Source of the DNA: Planctomycetota bacterium
GTDB lineage: Bacteria; Planctomycetota; Phycisphaerae; Phycisphaerales; UBA1924
DNA: 64,000 nt
Assembly (NCBI GenBank): GCA_018242625.1
Contig: JAFEBO010000001.1
Span: forward strand, 170,681-234,680
Direction: 5' to 3'
Position numbers and translations under genes: made by a program. Below are positions 53,516-62,324 of the stretch, one piece after another; position 1 is the first letter of the stretch, and each line of letters begins with the position of its first letter. The notes under the pieces are model-generated. The model made no database searches. It had not been told where the DNA came from and saw nothing but the letters and a program-made list of their open reading frames with translations.

Positions 53516-54646
53516 ATGGAAGAAAAACAAACACAGGTAGATGAAATAGTCCACTTGGCCCGGCTCGCCCTTGCGGGGCGCAGCCAGGACGTGCTGCTCT
53601 TTCTCCGCCGGATGACCAAGCGGTGCAGGACGGAACGACCTGAGCTGGCCGCTCAGCTCGCCGAACTGCTCCGAACCAATCCAACTCGGCAAACGCCCCT
53701 GCGCCGGGAGGCCACCGCGGCGAGCCCGGCCCCCGTCGATCTCGACTCCCGCCTCCAACTCGTTCGCCACGAGGAGCCCGTGCAGCTGGAGGTCGAACCA
53801 ATCTGGGCGAAACAGGTCAAGGCCCTTCTCGCCCAGGTGATCTCCGAGCGCGAACGCGAGACCGAGCTCCACCACGCGGGGATATCGCCCACCCGCACCA
53901 TTCTCTTCACCGGCGCTCCCGGCGTCGGCAAATCGCTTGGGGCCCGCTGGCTCGCGCGGGAGCTGAAGCGTCCTCTGCTCACGCTGGACTTGTCGGCTGT
54001 GATGAGCAGCTTCCTCGGGCGCACCGGCACGAACCTCCGCTACGTCCTCGACTACGCGAAGAGCGTCGACTGCGTGCTCCTGCTCGACGAGCTCGACGCC
54101 GTCGCGAAGCGTCGCGACGACGCCACCGAAATCGGCGAGCTCAAGCGGTTGGTGACCGTGCTCCTGCAGGAGATCGACGACTGGCCGCCGACGGGTCTTC
54201 TCGTCGCCGCGACAAATCACCCCGACCTTCTCGACCCCGCCGTGTGGCGGCGCTTCGAGATGAGGGTCGAGTTTCCCATGCCTTCGGCCGACCAGGTTCG
54301 CCAGGCGATCGACACGTTCCTGGGGGCACCCAAGGACCGCTCCCGGGCGTGGCACGACGCCGTCGCGCTCACGCTTCAGGGGCTGTCATTCAGCGAGGTC
54401 GAACGCGAGTTGATGCAGGCACGCCGCGAGGCGATCATCCGCCAGCAGCCGTTGGAGGAGCGGCTCACCACGCTCGTGCAGTCTCGCGTCGGACCGCTGC
54501 CCCGCAAGGAGCGCGGCCGCATCGCTCTCTCATTGACCGAGGCCGGGCTCTCGCAGCGTCAGGTGCACGACGTCACCGGTGTCAGTAGGGACACGATCCG
54601 CAAAGCCGCGCGGCGACAAGCCGAGCAAAAGCCGGAGGAGTGCTGA
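53516..54646 (+). CDS. AAA+ ATPase with C-terminal HTH (IetA-like)
   Basis: A 376-residue classical AAA ATPase. Walker A GAPGVGKS is at about 133-140, Walker B VLLLDELDAV at 186-196, sensor 1 VAATNHPDLL near 232 and an arginine finger (WRRFEMRVEF) near 245. The N-terminal 90 residues are helical. Unusual: residues 341-366 (LTEAGLSQRQVHDVTGVSRDTIRK) form a helix-turn-helix. Partner of the subtilase gene 3 nt downstream, as in IetAS anti-phage pairs where an AAA ATPase accompanies an S8 protease. It may unfold or gate substrates for the protease and could bind the promoter repeat. Confidence 0.85.
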   Translation: MEEKQTQVDEIVHLARLALAGRSQDVLLFLRRMTKRCRTERPELAAQLAELLRTNPTRQTPLRREATAASPAPVDLDSRLQLVRHEEPVQLEVEPIWAKQVKALLAQVISERERETELHHAGISPTRTILFTGAPGVGKSLGARWLARELKRPLLTLDLSAVMSSFLGRTGTNLRYVLDYAKSVDCVLLLDELDAVAKRRDDATEIGELKRLVTVLLQEIDDWPPTGLLVAATNHPDLLDPAVWRRFEMRVEFPMPSADQVRQAIDTFLGAPKDRSRAWHDAVALTLQGLSFSEVERELMQARREAIIRQQPLEERLTTLVQSRVGPLPRKERGRIALSLTEAGLSQRQVHDVTGVSRDTIRKAARRQAEQKPEEC

Positions 54647-54649
54647 TCC

Positions 54650-56884
54650 ATGGCTGAGAAGCAGAACTACCTTCTCGGATACGGCGAGCGCCTGGTCGAG
54701 CGCATCGCGCCGCCACCGACCAATCCCTCGAAGGCCCACCCGTACAGCTTTGAGCAGGCTCGCTCCCGCCTGGAGCCCAAGATGCGGGCCGTCGCCGAAG
54801 ACGTCGCCGCCCTGCCCGCCGCCGCATGCCCTCACGATGAAGCGGTTGCGCTGCTAACGCTCCACCCGGCCTACCTCGCCAAGTCCTACTTTCCCAACGA
54901 CCTGCTCCGTAACACGGGCATGGAGGCGGTGGGGAGCCGCTCCCGCGAGGTGACGCCGGAGAAGTGGACGAAGAAGACGGAACCCAGGCCAACCGTCACC
55001 GCGGAGCTCTATGTCGCGGGGCCACGCAGGCGCTTCGCCGAACTGGCAAGCACGCTCGCGCAGGTTCGAGAGACCGCCCCGGGGGCCACGGACCTGATCA
55101 AGATCGAGGACTTCCGCACCCTGACCCCTGAGGAGCGGCTCAAGCCGCTCCAGTCGGATGCGAAGAACCCGCTCCTCGAGGTCGTGCTGCACGCCCAGCC
55201 CACCTCGGCGTTCGACTTCGTGATCGAGGGGTTCAAGGAATACCTCGACGACTTCGACGTGCATCCGGACCTGGACCGCCGGATCTACGCAGAGGGCCTC
55301 TGCTTCATGCCCGTGCGGGTGCCGCGCGATGTCGTCAACGAGGTCGTGAAGTTCGCCTTTCTCCGCGTGGCCCGCGAGATGCCGCGGCTGCGGCAGTTCC
55401 GCCCCATGACCCGCACCGTGCCTGGGTTCACCCCGTTCTCCTGCGAACTGCCCACCCTCGGCCCTGTGGATCGTGAGACCCGCGTTGCGGTCTTCGACGG
55501 CGGCGTCGCCCCGAACATGGCGCTAGACCTCTGGGTCAACCGGCGGCGGCCTTCCAGCATCGCGAAAGCCGTGCCCGAGTTTCAGAATCACGGCACCGCC
55601 GTCACGTCCGCCCTGCTCTTCGGGCCGCTCCAGGATGGGCAGACCGCCCCGCAGCCCTACGCCTCGGTCGACCACTACCGCGTGCTCGACGACCAGACCG
55701 AAAAGGACGACCAGAACGAGCTCTACTCCGTCCTCCACCGGATCACCGACGTGCTCCAGTCTCGCGCCTACGAGTTCGTCAACCTCAGCATCGGCCCGGA
55801 CCTGCCCATCGAGGACAACGAGGTCCACGCCTGGACCTCGGTCCTCGACCAGTTGCTCGCGAGCGGCAGGACGCTTGCGTCCATCGCGGTGGGCAACGGC
55901 GGAGAGCGCGACAAGGCCCTCGGATATCACCGCATCCAGACGCCGGCCGACTGTGTGAACGGCATGTCGATCGGCGCCAGCGACCGCACCGGCAAGAAGT
56001 GGCGGCGCGCCAGCTACAGCTGCCCGGGGCCCGGCCGCAGCCCCGGTGTCGTGAAGCCCGACGCCCTGGCCTTCGGAGGCTCCAGCCATGAACCCTTCTG
56101 GGTGCTCGGCACCAAGAAGCCCGGGCACGCGGTCCCGGTCACGGGCACGAGCTTCGCCTCCCCCAGCGCGCTCCGCACCGCGCTCGGAGTACGCGCCCAC
56201 TTCGGCCAGGTGCTCACGCCCCTGGCCCTGAAGGCGCTGCTCCTCCACAACTGCGAGGACGGCGGCCACGACCGCGCGGACATAGGGTGGGGCCGGATCC
56301 CCGAGGAGATCGAGGACATCGTGCTCAGCGACGAACACACGGCGCACGTGGTCTACCAGGGCGAACTCGCGCCCGCCCAGTGGCTGCGCGTCCCGGTTCC
56401 TCTACCCACCGAACAGCTCGCCGGCATGGTGACCCTATGCGCGACCTTCTGCTTCGCCACACCCACCGACCCGCAGGACCCGATCCACTACACCAGGAGC
56501 GGCCTCGAGGTACGGTTTCGGCCTCACGACGGGAAGCGCAAGTCCGCCGACCAGGAGCACGCCAATACCAGCGCCTTTTTCCAAGCGGGCGAGTTCTACA
56601 TCGACGAGGCGGAGCTCCGGGCCGACGCGCACAAATGGGAGACAACCCTTCACCGATCGCGCCGCGTGCGTGGCTCGACCCTGAAGAACCCGGTGTTCGA
56701 CGTGCACTACAACGCGCGCGCCGGCGGCCGCAACGCGACGGCCGCCTCGAAAATCCCCTACGCCCTCGTCGTCACCGTCCACTCGCCGAAGACCACCAAG
56801 CTCTACGACAAGGTCGTCCAGCGATACCGCACGATCCTCGAACCGCTACAGCCCACCATCAAGATCCCGATCCGCCGCAGCTAA
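54650..56884 (+). CDS. S8 subtilisin-like serine protease (IetS-like)
   Basis: A 744-residue cytoplasmic subtilase without signal peptide. The catalytic triad is visible: Asp in VAVFDGGV (about 283), His in NHGTAVTS (about 313) and Ser in GTSFASPS (about 501). The first 270 residues are a non-catalytic domain that may bind the ATPase or keep the protease inactive; the last 200 are beta-rich. GGAGGAG in the end of the ATPase gene serves as ribosome site. Followed after 22 nt by the ubiquitin-like gene, which suggests the protease acts on, or is activated by, conjugated proteins. Confidence 0.9.
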   Translation: MAEKQNYLLGYGERLVERIAPPPTNPSKAHPYSFEQARSRLEPKMRAVAEDVAALPAAACPHDEAVALLTLHPAYLAKSYFPNDLLRNTGMEAVGSRSREVTPEKWTKKTEPRPTVTAELYVAGPRRRFAELASTLAQVRETAPGATDLIKIEDFRTLTPEERLKPLQSDAKNPLLEVVLHAQPTSAFDFVIEGFKEYLDDFDVHPDLDRRIYAEGLCFMPVRVPRDVVNEVVKFAFLRVAREMPRLRQFRPMTRTVPGFTPFSCELPTLGPVDRETRVAVFDGGVAPNMALDLWVNRRRPSSIAKAVPEFQNHGTAVTSALLFGPLQDGQTAPQPYASVDHYRVLDDQTEKDDQNELYSVLHRITDVLQSRAYEFVNLSIGPDLPIEDNEVHAWTSVLDQLLASGRTLASIAVGNGGERDKALGYHRIQTPADCVNGMSIGASDRTGKKWRRASYSCPGPGRSPGVVKPDALAFGGSSHEPFWVLGTKKPGHAVPVTGTSFASPSALRTALGVRAHFGQVLTPLALKALLLHNCEDGGHDRADIGWGRIPEEIEDIVLSDEHTAHVVYQGELAPAQWLRVPVPLPTEQLAGMVTLCATFCFATPTDPQDPIHYTRSGLEVRFRPHDGKRKSADQEHANTSAFFQAGEFYIDEAELRADAHKWETTLHRSRRVRGSTLKNPVFDVHYNARAGGRNATAASKIPYALVVTVHSPKTTKLYDKVVQRYRTILEPLQPTIKIPIRRS

Positions 56885-56906
56885 CCAGACGCAAGGAGAC
56901 CCGAAC

Positions 56907-57224
56907 ATGTCGACCCAGTCCAACGACCCGGCAGCAGTGAAAGAACTCATCGACCTCGAGCAGTTCGCGAAAGCGGACCGCCGCCCGCCCTCCCACCAGC
57001 GCTATCGCATCCGCATCGACAAGACCCATTACGAGGTTGATGTGTCCGCGATGACAGGCCGCGAGATCCTCGCCCTCGCGGGGAAGACCCCCGAATCGCA
57101 CATGCTGTCGCAGAAGCTGCGCGGGGGCCAGTCCATCCCCATCGAGGCAAACCAGACGGTGGACTTCACGACGCCCGGGATCGAGCGTTTTCAGACACTC
57201 GCTCTGGACCCGACGGAGGGCTAA
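56907..57224 (+). CDS. Ubiquitin-like beta-grasp protein (multiubiquitin family, single domain)
   Basis: A 105-residue protein with one Multiubiquitin-type beta-grasp domain after a 30-residue helical lead: YRIRIDKTHYEVDVSAMTGREILALAG forms the first strands and helix, followed by the characteristic SQKLRGG and VDFTTPGIERFQTL. It ends in Gly at residue 105 with no extension, so it appears ready for adenylation without processing. AAGGAG ribosome site. In related operons this protein is the tag attached by the E1 and E2 encoded next door, here 2 nt downstream. Confidence 0.85.
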   Translation: MSTQSNDPAAVKELIDLEQFAKADRRPPSHQRYRIRIDKTHYEVDVSAMTGREILALAGKTPESHMLSQKLRGGQSIPIEANQTVDFTTPGIERFQTLALDPTEG

Positions 57225-57226
57225 TA

Positions 57227-57616
57227 GTGCGGCGCGACTTCAAGCTACCGGAGGGCGATGAACGGTGCCTCAACGCCCGCGGCACCCCATGGGAGACCGT
57301 CCTGCACGGGAGCGTGCAGTGGCTCCTCGTCCAGGCCTTTCAGATCCCCGCCGGGTACAACTGCGACACCGCAACGGTCGCGCTGCGGATCCCGCCCAAC
57401 TATCCGACCGAGCAGATCGACATGGCGTACTTCGAGCCACACCTGAGCCTCAAGAGCGGCAAGGCCATCGGGGCTCTCACCTCGACCACGATCGATGGAC
57501 GTTCGTTTCAGCAGTGGTCCCGTCACCGCACCGCGCAGAACCCGTGGCGTGTCGGTGAGGACGACGTGTGCTCGCACCTGTTGCAGGCGTCGTCTTGGCT
57601 GAAGAGGGAGCTGTAG
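57227..57616 (+). CDS. Prokaryotic E2-like (UBC-fold) protein, Prok-E2_E type
   Basis: A 129-residue E2-like protein. Family features are DFKLPEGDE at the start, WLLVQAFQIPAGYN, the UBC-like IPPNYPTEQIDMAYFEPHL and the C-terminal WSRHR...WRVGEDDVCSHLL. These match Prok-E2_E proteins found beside ubiquitin-like genes. Cysteines are at 14, 46 and 115; which, if any, carries the thioester is unclear, because the usual E2 position after the YP motif is occupied by WSRHR. GTG start 2 nt after the ubiquitin-like gene. It should transfer the tag from the E1 to targets. Confidence 0.82.
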   Translation: MRRDFKLPEGDERCLNARGTPWETVLHGSVQWLLVQAFQIPAGYNCDTATVALRIPPNYPTEQIDMAYFEPHLSLKSGKAIGALTSTTIDGRSFQQWSRHRTAQNPWRVGEDDVCSHLLQASSWLKREL

Positions 57617-57618
57617 CC

Positions 57619-59022
57619 GTGACCGCCAAGTGTCTCAAGATCCGGCTGACCGAGCTTCAGCACGGCGAACTGCGCCGACACCTCTTTCCCGGCGACGGCC
57701 TGGAGGCCGTCGCCGTCGCCCTGTGCGGCATGCGCAATGGCACGTCGTCCCAGGTGCTCTCCATTCACCGCGTCGTGCCGATCCCGTACGACGAGTGCCA
57801 GGTTCGCCGCGTCGACAGGGTGACGTGGTCCACAAAGCGCCTGGTGCCGCTCCTGGACGAGGCGGCCAAGCGCGGCATGGGGATTCTCAAGGTTCACTGC
57901 CACCCGACCGGCTATCCACTGTTTTCCGAAGCAGATGACGCGTCCGACCACGACCTCTTCGAATCGATCTCCGCCTGGACCGACTCCGACCTGCACGCCA
58001 GCGCCATCATGCTTCCCGACGGGGAGGTGTTCGCCCGGCGCCTGCTCACGGGCGGTCTGTTTGAGGCCGCGGAGTCGGTCAGCGTGGCGGGCAGCGACAT
58101 CAAGTTCTGGTCGGAGGCCGCTCGCACAGGGCGCACGGCCGAGTTTGCGCGGCGGCATGCCCAGCTTTTCGGCTCGGGTACCACGGCGCGCCTGAGGGAG
58201 ATGACGGTCGGCGTCGTCGGGTGCTCGGGCACCGGCAGCCCGGTGATTGAACAGCTTGCGCGGCTTGGGGTTGGCCGCCTGGTCTTGATCGACCCCGATC
58301 GCATCGAGGAGAAAAACCTGAACCGCATCCTCAACGCATCCCGTGAGGACGCGTACCTCAACCGGTACAAAGTTGACGTTATGGCCTCGGCCATTGCCCG
58401 GATGGGATTCTGCACCGAGCTGGTGCTGCTTCGGAAGAATCTGCACGACGCCGAGGCCGTTCGGGCCGTCGCAGAGTGTGACGCGGTCTTCGGGTGCATG
58501 GACGGGGTCGAGGGCCGGCATTTGCTCAACCGCATCGCCGCTTTTTACCTGATTCCCTACTTCGACGTCGGCGTGAAGCTCGTGGCCGATGGTAAGGGTG
58601 GGATCGACGAGGCCTGCGGTGCGGTGCACTATGTCAAGCCGGATGGGTCCAGCCTTTTCAGCCGCGGCGTCTATTCCATGGCGCAGGTCACATCGGAAGG
58701 CCTACGCCGCACGGACCCGGCGGCGTACCGCGCCCAGGTCAGCGCGGGGTACATCAAGGGAGTGCAGGAGGACCGGCCCGCCGTCATCAGCATTAACATG
58801 CAGCTTGCGTCGATGGCCGTGAACGAGTTTCTAGCCAGAGTCCACCCTTACCGCCTGGACGAGAATTCCGACTTCGCCGTGGTGCGTGCTAGCCTCATCC
58901 AGGGAGAGCTCTACCGCCAAAAAGACGGTGACCCCTGCCCGGCGCTCCGCAAGTATGTCGGCCGTGGCGACGTGGACCCTCTGCTCGACATGCCTTCTCT
59001 GAGCGGAGACCAACCCTCATGA
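57619..59022 (+). CDS. E1-like ThiF adenylyltransferase fused to N-terminal JAB/JAMM protease
   Basis: A 467-residue fusion. The N-terminal 150 residues are a JAB metalloprotease with the full zinc motif: His93 and His95 (HCHP), Ser103 and Asp106. Residues 190-440 are a ThiF/E1 domain with the Rossmann loop GVVGCSGTGSP near 200, DPDRIEEKNLNR and CMDG. It would adenylate the tag's C-terminal glycine, while the JAB part could cleave tags off. The stretch GSSLFSRG, where ThiF-type E1s often have CxxC, has Ser instead of Cys. GTG start at 57619, 2 nt after the E2-like gene. Confidence 0.88.
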   Translation: MTAKCLKIRLTELQHGELRRHLFPGDGLEAVAVALCGMRNGTSSQVLSIHRVVPIPYDECQVRRVDRVTWSTKRLVPLLDEAAKRGMGILKVHCHPTGYPLFSEADDASDHDLFESISAWTDSDLHASAIMLPDGEVFARRLLTGGLFEAAESVSVAGSDIKFWSEAARTGRTAEFARRHAQLFGSGTTARLREMTVGVVGCSGTGSPVIEQLARLGVGRLVLIDPDRIEEKNLNRILNASREDAYLNRYKVDVMASAIARMGFCTELVLLRKNLHDAEAVRAVAECDAVFGCMDGVEGRHLLNRIAAFYLIPYFDVGVKLVADGKGGIDEACGAVHYVKPDGSSLFSRGVYSMAQVTSEGLRRTDPAAYRAQVSAGYIKGVQEDRPAVISINMQLASMAVNEFLARVHPYRLDENSDFAVVRASLIQGELYRQKDGDPCPALRKYVGRGDVDPLLDMPSLSGDQPS

Positions 59023-59381
59023 TCACTTGGCTGCGGCGCATCTGGAATCGCATCCTCGGATGGTGGCGCGGGGCGCCGAAGCCATTTCGCACGCTCGCGG
59101 TCGATGAGTTGCCCGACGAGCTGGCCGCCAACACGCTGTACCTGGCCGGCGAGAACGAGCATTTTTGGTGCGCAGCCATGCTCTGCCCCTGCGGCTGCGG
59201 CGACTCGATTCAGCTAAACCTCTTGACCCAGGCTCGCCCGTGCTGGCGAACGTCTCGCCATGAAGATGGAACTGTGACTCTGCACCCCTCGGTCTGGCGC
59301 CGACAGGGCTGCAAGAGCCATTTTTGGTTTCGCCGTGGGTTCGTCGAGTGGTGCGGCGCGGACATTAGCAATGCCGGGTAG
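59019..59381 (+). CDS. DUF6527 family protein
   Basis: A 120-residue protein overlapping the E1-JAB gene by 4 nt (ATGA). It contains the DUF6527 features MLCPCGCGDSIQLNL, RPCW, VTLHPSVWRRQGCKSHFW and a final GFVEWC; the cysteines and histidine probably bind zinc. DUF6527 genes recur in ubiquitin-like operons, where a peptidase-like or substrate role has been suggested. An N-terminal Trp/Arg-rich helix (WLRRIWNRILGWWRG) could dock to a membrane or a partner. Last gene of the operon. Confidence 0.82.
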   Translation: MITWLRRIWNRILGWWRGAPKPFRTLAVDELPDELAANTLYLAGENEHFWCAAMLCPCGCGDSIQLNLLTQARPCWRTSRHEDGTVTLHPSVWRRQGCKSHFWFRRGFVEWCGADISNAG

Positions 59382-59455
59382 GCTGCCAAGACGCAAGGTT
59401 TGAATGCACGCAGTTCCGGGCTACGTCGGAGTTTCGCAAACCAGGAAACAACCAA

Positions 59456-60628
59456 ATGCTCTGCCCATATTGCGGCAAAGACCGACCGGATGGCGAGCGC
59501 TCGCGCGAGCACGTCGTCCCGCAGGCCATCGGTGGAGGTCTCGAGCCCGTCAATCCGTTCATTCTCGAAGGCGTCTGCAAGAGATGCAATTCCGCAGCGG
59601 GCCATTACATCGATGGGCCCTTTCTGCGGAGCTGGTTTATTCAGAACAGTCGGCACGCGAATGCGCTACGCCACGTGCAACTCAATCCCAACACAGTTCT
59701 GCCTCTCGGCTACAACGGCCAGTTGAAGCACGAAATCGTTCCTGGTCTCTTGTGCGATTATTGGAGAGGTCCAACGGGTGATTCGATTTTTCATTTCCAT
59801 GTGACATATCCCGAGTCAACCGGTATCGCGACCATCGGCCTTCCGACCAATGTGCCGCCCGAGCAAATGGACCCCGGATTCGCCTTTCTATTCCTTGCTG
59901 CCACGAATCCCGTGTGGCACCTACCAATTGTCAATTCTGTGATGGCCACGTTGCCAGGCGCCGAGCTCTATCTCGGCAACGGGCCACCGGGCGGGCCCCT
60001 CCAGCCAATTCCGGAGGCAAGGACCGGAATCCAACGCGAGTTACGACGCCTAGTGGAGGGCGACATTCCGACGGAAATCTCTGTGGCGAAAGACTATGGC
60101 GATCGGTTCCTGGCAAAGCTGGCCCTGGGAATCGGAGCTTTGCGTCTGGCACCGGAATTTGTAAGGAGCGACGATGCAAAGATCTTGCGTGACGCGATGT
60201 GGCAGCGAGATTCCACCGAGCGAGCCAAACTCCCAGTCGTGGGCACCGGGTTCCTCGAATCTTCGTCAAGTGGGATAACGGGGTTGCTTCATTGGCCACA
60301 GGGCCATTTGCTAGTTTTGAAACAGGTGGGGCGCTCGTTGTCACTGTGTCCAGTCTTTTTCGGTCAACTTTCCGCCGTCGTGCAGATCACGAGCACGCCA
60401 GCTTTTTGGCGGGACCGAATCGATGCCAACGGAGCTGTGTTTGCTATCGCACCGGGTCTGCGTCGTGTGGTGGGTCCAGTAGATTTGGCAACGTTTATCG
60501 CCGCGAGACAATTTCCAGATGAAGTGATCGATCAGCAACTTACGGATTTGTTCCGCGCCGTAGAGAGCAGTCCTCCACTTCCTAGATTTCATGCGAGTGA
60601 TGGCCTGACGGTTAGCGTTGTCAAATGA
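59456..60628 (+). CDS. HNH-type nuclease-domain protein
   Basis: A 390-residue protein. Residues 1-55 form an HNH fold: CPYCG, the catalytic EHVVPQAIGGG and the second zinc pair CKRCN. The remaining 330 residues are an alpha/beta domain of unknown kind. ATG at 59456 with AGGAAAC upstream. It follows the ubiquitin-like operon by 74 nt on the same strand and may be a separate defence nuclease or an effector of the operon; no overlap links them. Confidence 0.75.
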   Translation: MLCPYCGKDRPDGERSREHVVPQAIGGGLEPVNPFILEGVCKRCNSAAGHYIDGPFLRSWFIQNSRHANALRHVQLNPNTVLPLGYNGQLKHEIVPGLLCDYWRGPTGDSIFHFHVTYPESTGIATIGLPTNVPPEQMDPGFAFLFLAATNPVWHLPIVNSVMATLPGAELYLGNGPPGGPLQPIPEARTGIQRELRRLVEGDIPTEISVAKDYGDRFLAKLALGIGALRLAPEFVRSDDAKILRDAMWQRDSTERAKLPVVGTGFLESSSSGITGLLHWPQGHLLVLKQVGRSLSLCPVFFGQLSAVVQITSTPAFWRDRIDANGAVFAIAPGLRRVVGPVDLATFIAARQFPDEVIDQQLTDLFRAVESSPPLPRFHASDGLTVSVVK

Positions 60629-60800
60629 ATCGCTGCGCAATGGATCGATCGCAGACAACTTGGTCAGACACTTCAGCATTCGCGGCTAGATCACTGTTTC
60701 GTAGTCGCTTAGGAAAGAAGCTCGGTCACACTGAGCCTCCAATCATGCCATCGATGAAAGCAACCCGGTTGTACGGAACCGATGAGGCCAAGACTTGACG

Positions 60801-62324
60801 CTAGACGTAGAAACGGAACTGCGGGCGACGATCTTTCACCGAAGGGTTGGAAATCAAAATCTCGCCGACAGCATCGGAGAATCCAACTGTCACCGGCTGT
60901 GAATCACCGAGCTTGCATGTGTTGTAGTTAAGTTTCGTGAGGCCATAGATATCACGTGCAACTTGCTCGATGTCAGCTTCACCGTGCTGCACCTCAAGGG
61001 AAAGCGGCACCGGGACGTCCCATCCGTCATATGCGGCCAATTCGGGCTTGAATCCGGAGGTCCACAAAAACCCATTGCGATCGCCCGTTTTCAGGAATGT
61101 GCCTCGTAGCACGGGACGCGTTCCTTCCCGAAACAATCGCATGGACCGCGAGGCTGAGCGAACCCGAACTGCAACGAGCTTTGTGTCGCGAGGTACAGCC
61201 TCGGCATATCCGGCAAACTCCTCAGCATCGATCCCTGAACGGGCATGGAGAAAGACCTCCCGAAGTGGTTTGCCGTGTAAGTCGGTGTAGGTCTTGATGA
61301 TTCCGCTCAGAAGCGCCTTGGCGGCCTCGGGCTTAAGGTGAAATTGCTTGGTATCCGGTGCATACCACGGACCATACTCGCCCAGAAACACCACACCATC
61401 GCCGTCATCCAGGAACATCTGCGCGGCGCAACAGCCGTTTCGCGAGTCTTGACCTGGATTCTGCAGGCGGAAAGCGATCCCGACGTAGCAGACACCCTCA
61501 CGAGCCGTCGCCAACCGCCACGGTCGGCCTCCTGCCTTGTAATAGAGGGCGGTGCCGAGATTCCACATTCGATCTGAAAGCGGCGTCAGCCCACGATACG
61601 AAAACCGGGGGTCTTTGGTCAACGAGAGAGTCGATTCTCGAAGAATCTGGATAGGCGTGCCGAACCGCATGACGCGGGCTTTTAGTTGTCTCCGGAAGTC
61701 CGGAGCAAGTTGGTAGACGGAAGGGTCGAAGGTATCAAACAGACCGCGATCTCCGCGAATGCGGCTGCGAGTTTCTTTCGCCGACGGACTCTCGCCCGTG
61801 CCTTGGGCAACTGCCTGCTGAGGCCGACAATTCTTCCAGACTTCGTCAGGCACCACACATACAAGTAGCCGCGGTTGCTCGTCACGCTTCTGAGCTCGTT
61901 CAATCGGATCAAGGATTAGGTTCACAACTGCATTAACTCGTTGATAGCGATCGTTGAGATTCGCCGCCGCGAGGATTTTGTCCCGATCAACCTGCTCCTC
62001 CCATGCTGGCTGATTCGGCCAATCCATTCCGAACGCCACATCAAAGCCGGGAAACAGAGGCCAGAGGGATGCTTTCTTGTCCTCTGGCGATGGAACAGGA
62101 CCACTCATGCGATCAGCAAAGGCTCGAAAGAGATTGTTGCCTTCTTTGGTGCCGACAAGTGCGTAGGACATACCACGGGGACCGGCGCCGGTGTCGGCGT
62201 CCAAGGGGCCGAACAAGGACAGGCCGTCGTGCGGGCGTGTCATTCGCTGGCCAAATCGGAACTCAAGCTCGGGCTCCTCGAGAACAGTGACCTCACGGAA
62301 CTTCGTCGGCATCGGCATGGTCAT
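60801..62324 (-). CDS. Short prokaryotic Argonaute (MID-PIWI), SPARTA type
   Basis: A 507-residue short Argonaute with only MID and PIWI domains. PIWI features include LSDRMWNLGTALYYKAGGRPWRL, CYVGIAFR, FLGEYGPWY and the region VFLHARSGIDAEEF. The catalytic DEDX tetrad of slicing Argonautes is not apparent, as expected for short pAgos. It binds guide RNA and complementary DNA and, with TIR-APAZ, triggers NAD+ loss in infected cells. An AGGAGG ribosome site lies five bases before ATG 62324, inside the end of the TIR-APAZ gene, with which it overlaps by 32 nt. Confidence 0.9.
   Translation of the reverse strand: MTMPMPTKFREVTVLEEPELEFRFGQRMTRPHDGLSLFGPLDADTGAGPRGMSYALVGTKEGNNLFRAFADRMSGPVPSPEDKKASLWPLFPGFDVAFGMDWPNQPAWEEQVDRDKILAAANLNDRYQRVNAVVNLILDPIERAQKRDEQPRLLVCVVPDEVWKNCRPQQAVAQGTGESPSAKETRSRIRGDRGLFDTFDPSVYQLAPDFRRQLKARVMRFGTPIQILRESTLSLTKDPRFSYRGLTPLSDRMWNLGTALYYKAGGRPWRLATAREGVCYVGIAFRLQNPGQDSRNGCCAAQMFLDDGDGVVFLGEYGPWYAPDTKQFHLKPEAAKALLSGIIKTYTDLHGKPLREVFLHARSGIDAEEFAGYAEAVPRDTKLVAVRVRSASRSMRLFREGTRPVLRGTFLKTGDRNGFLWTSGFKPELAAYDGWDVPVPLSLEVQHGEADIEQVARDIYGLTKLNYNTCKLGDSQPVTVGFSDAVGEILISNPSVKDRRPQFRFYV

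Noticed and set aside
55523..56347. Minus-strand frame opposite the S8 protease catalytic domain
   Set aside because: Antisense of a confident protease; Gly/Ala/Arg-rich translation.
57523..58629. Minus-strand frame opposite the E1-JAB gene
   Set aside because: Antisense shadow; no motif or ribosome site.
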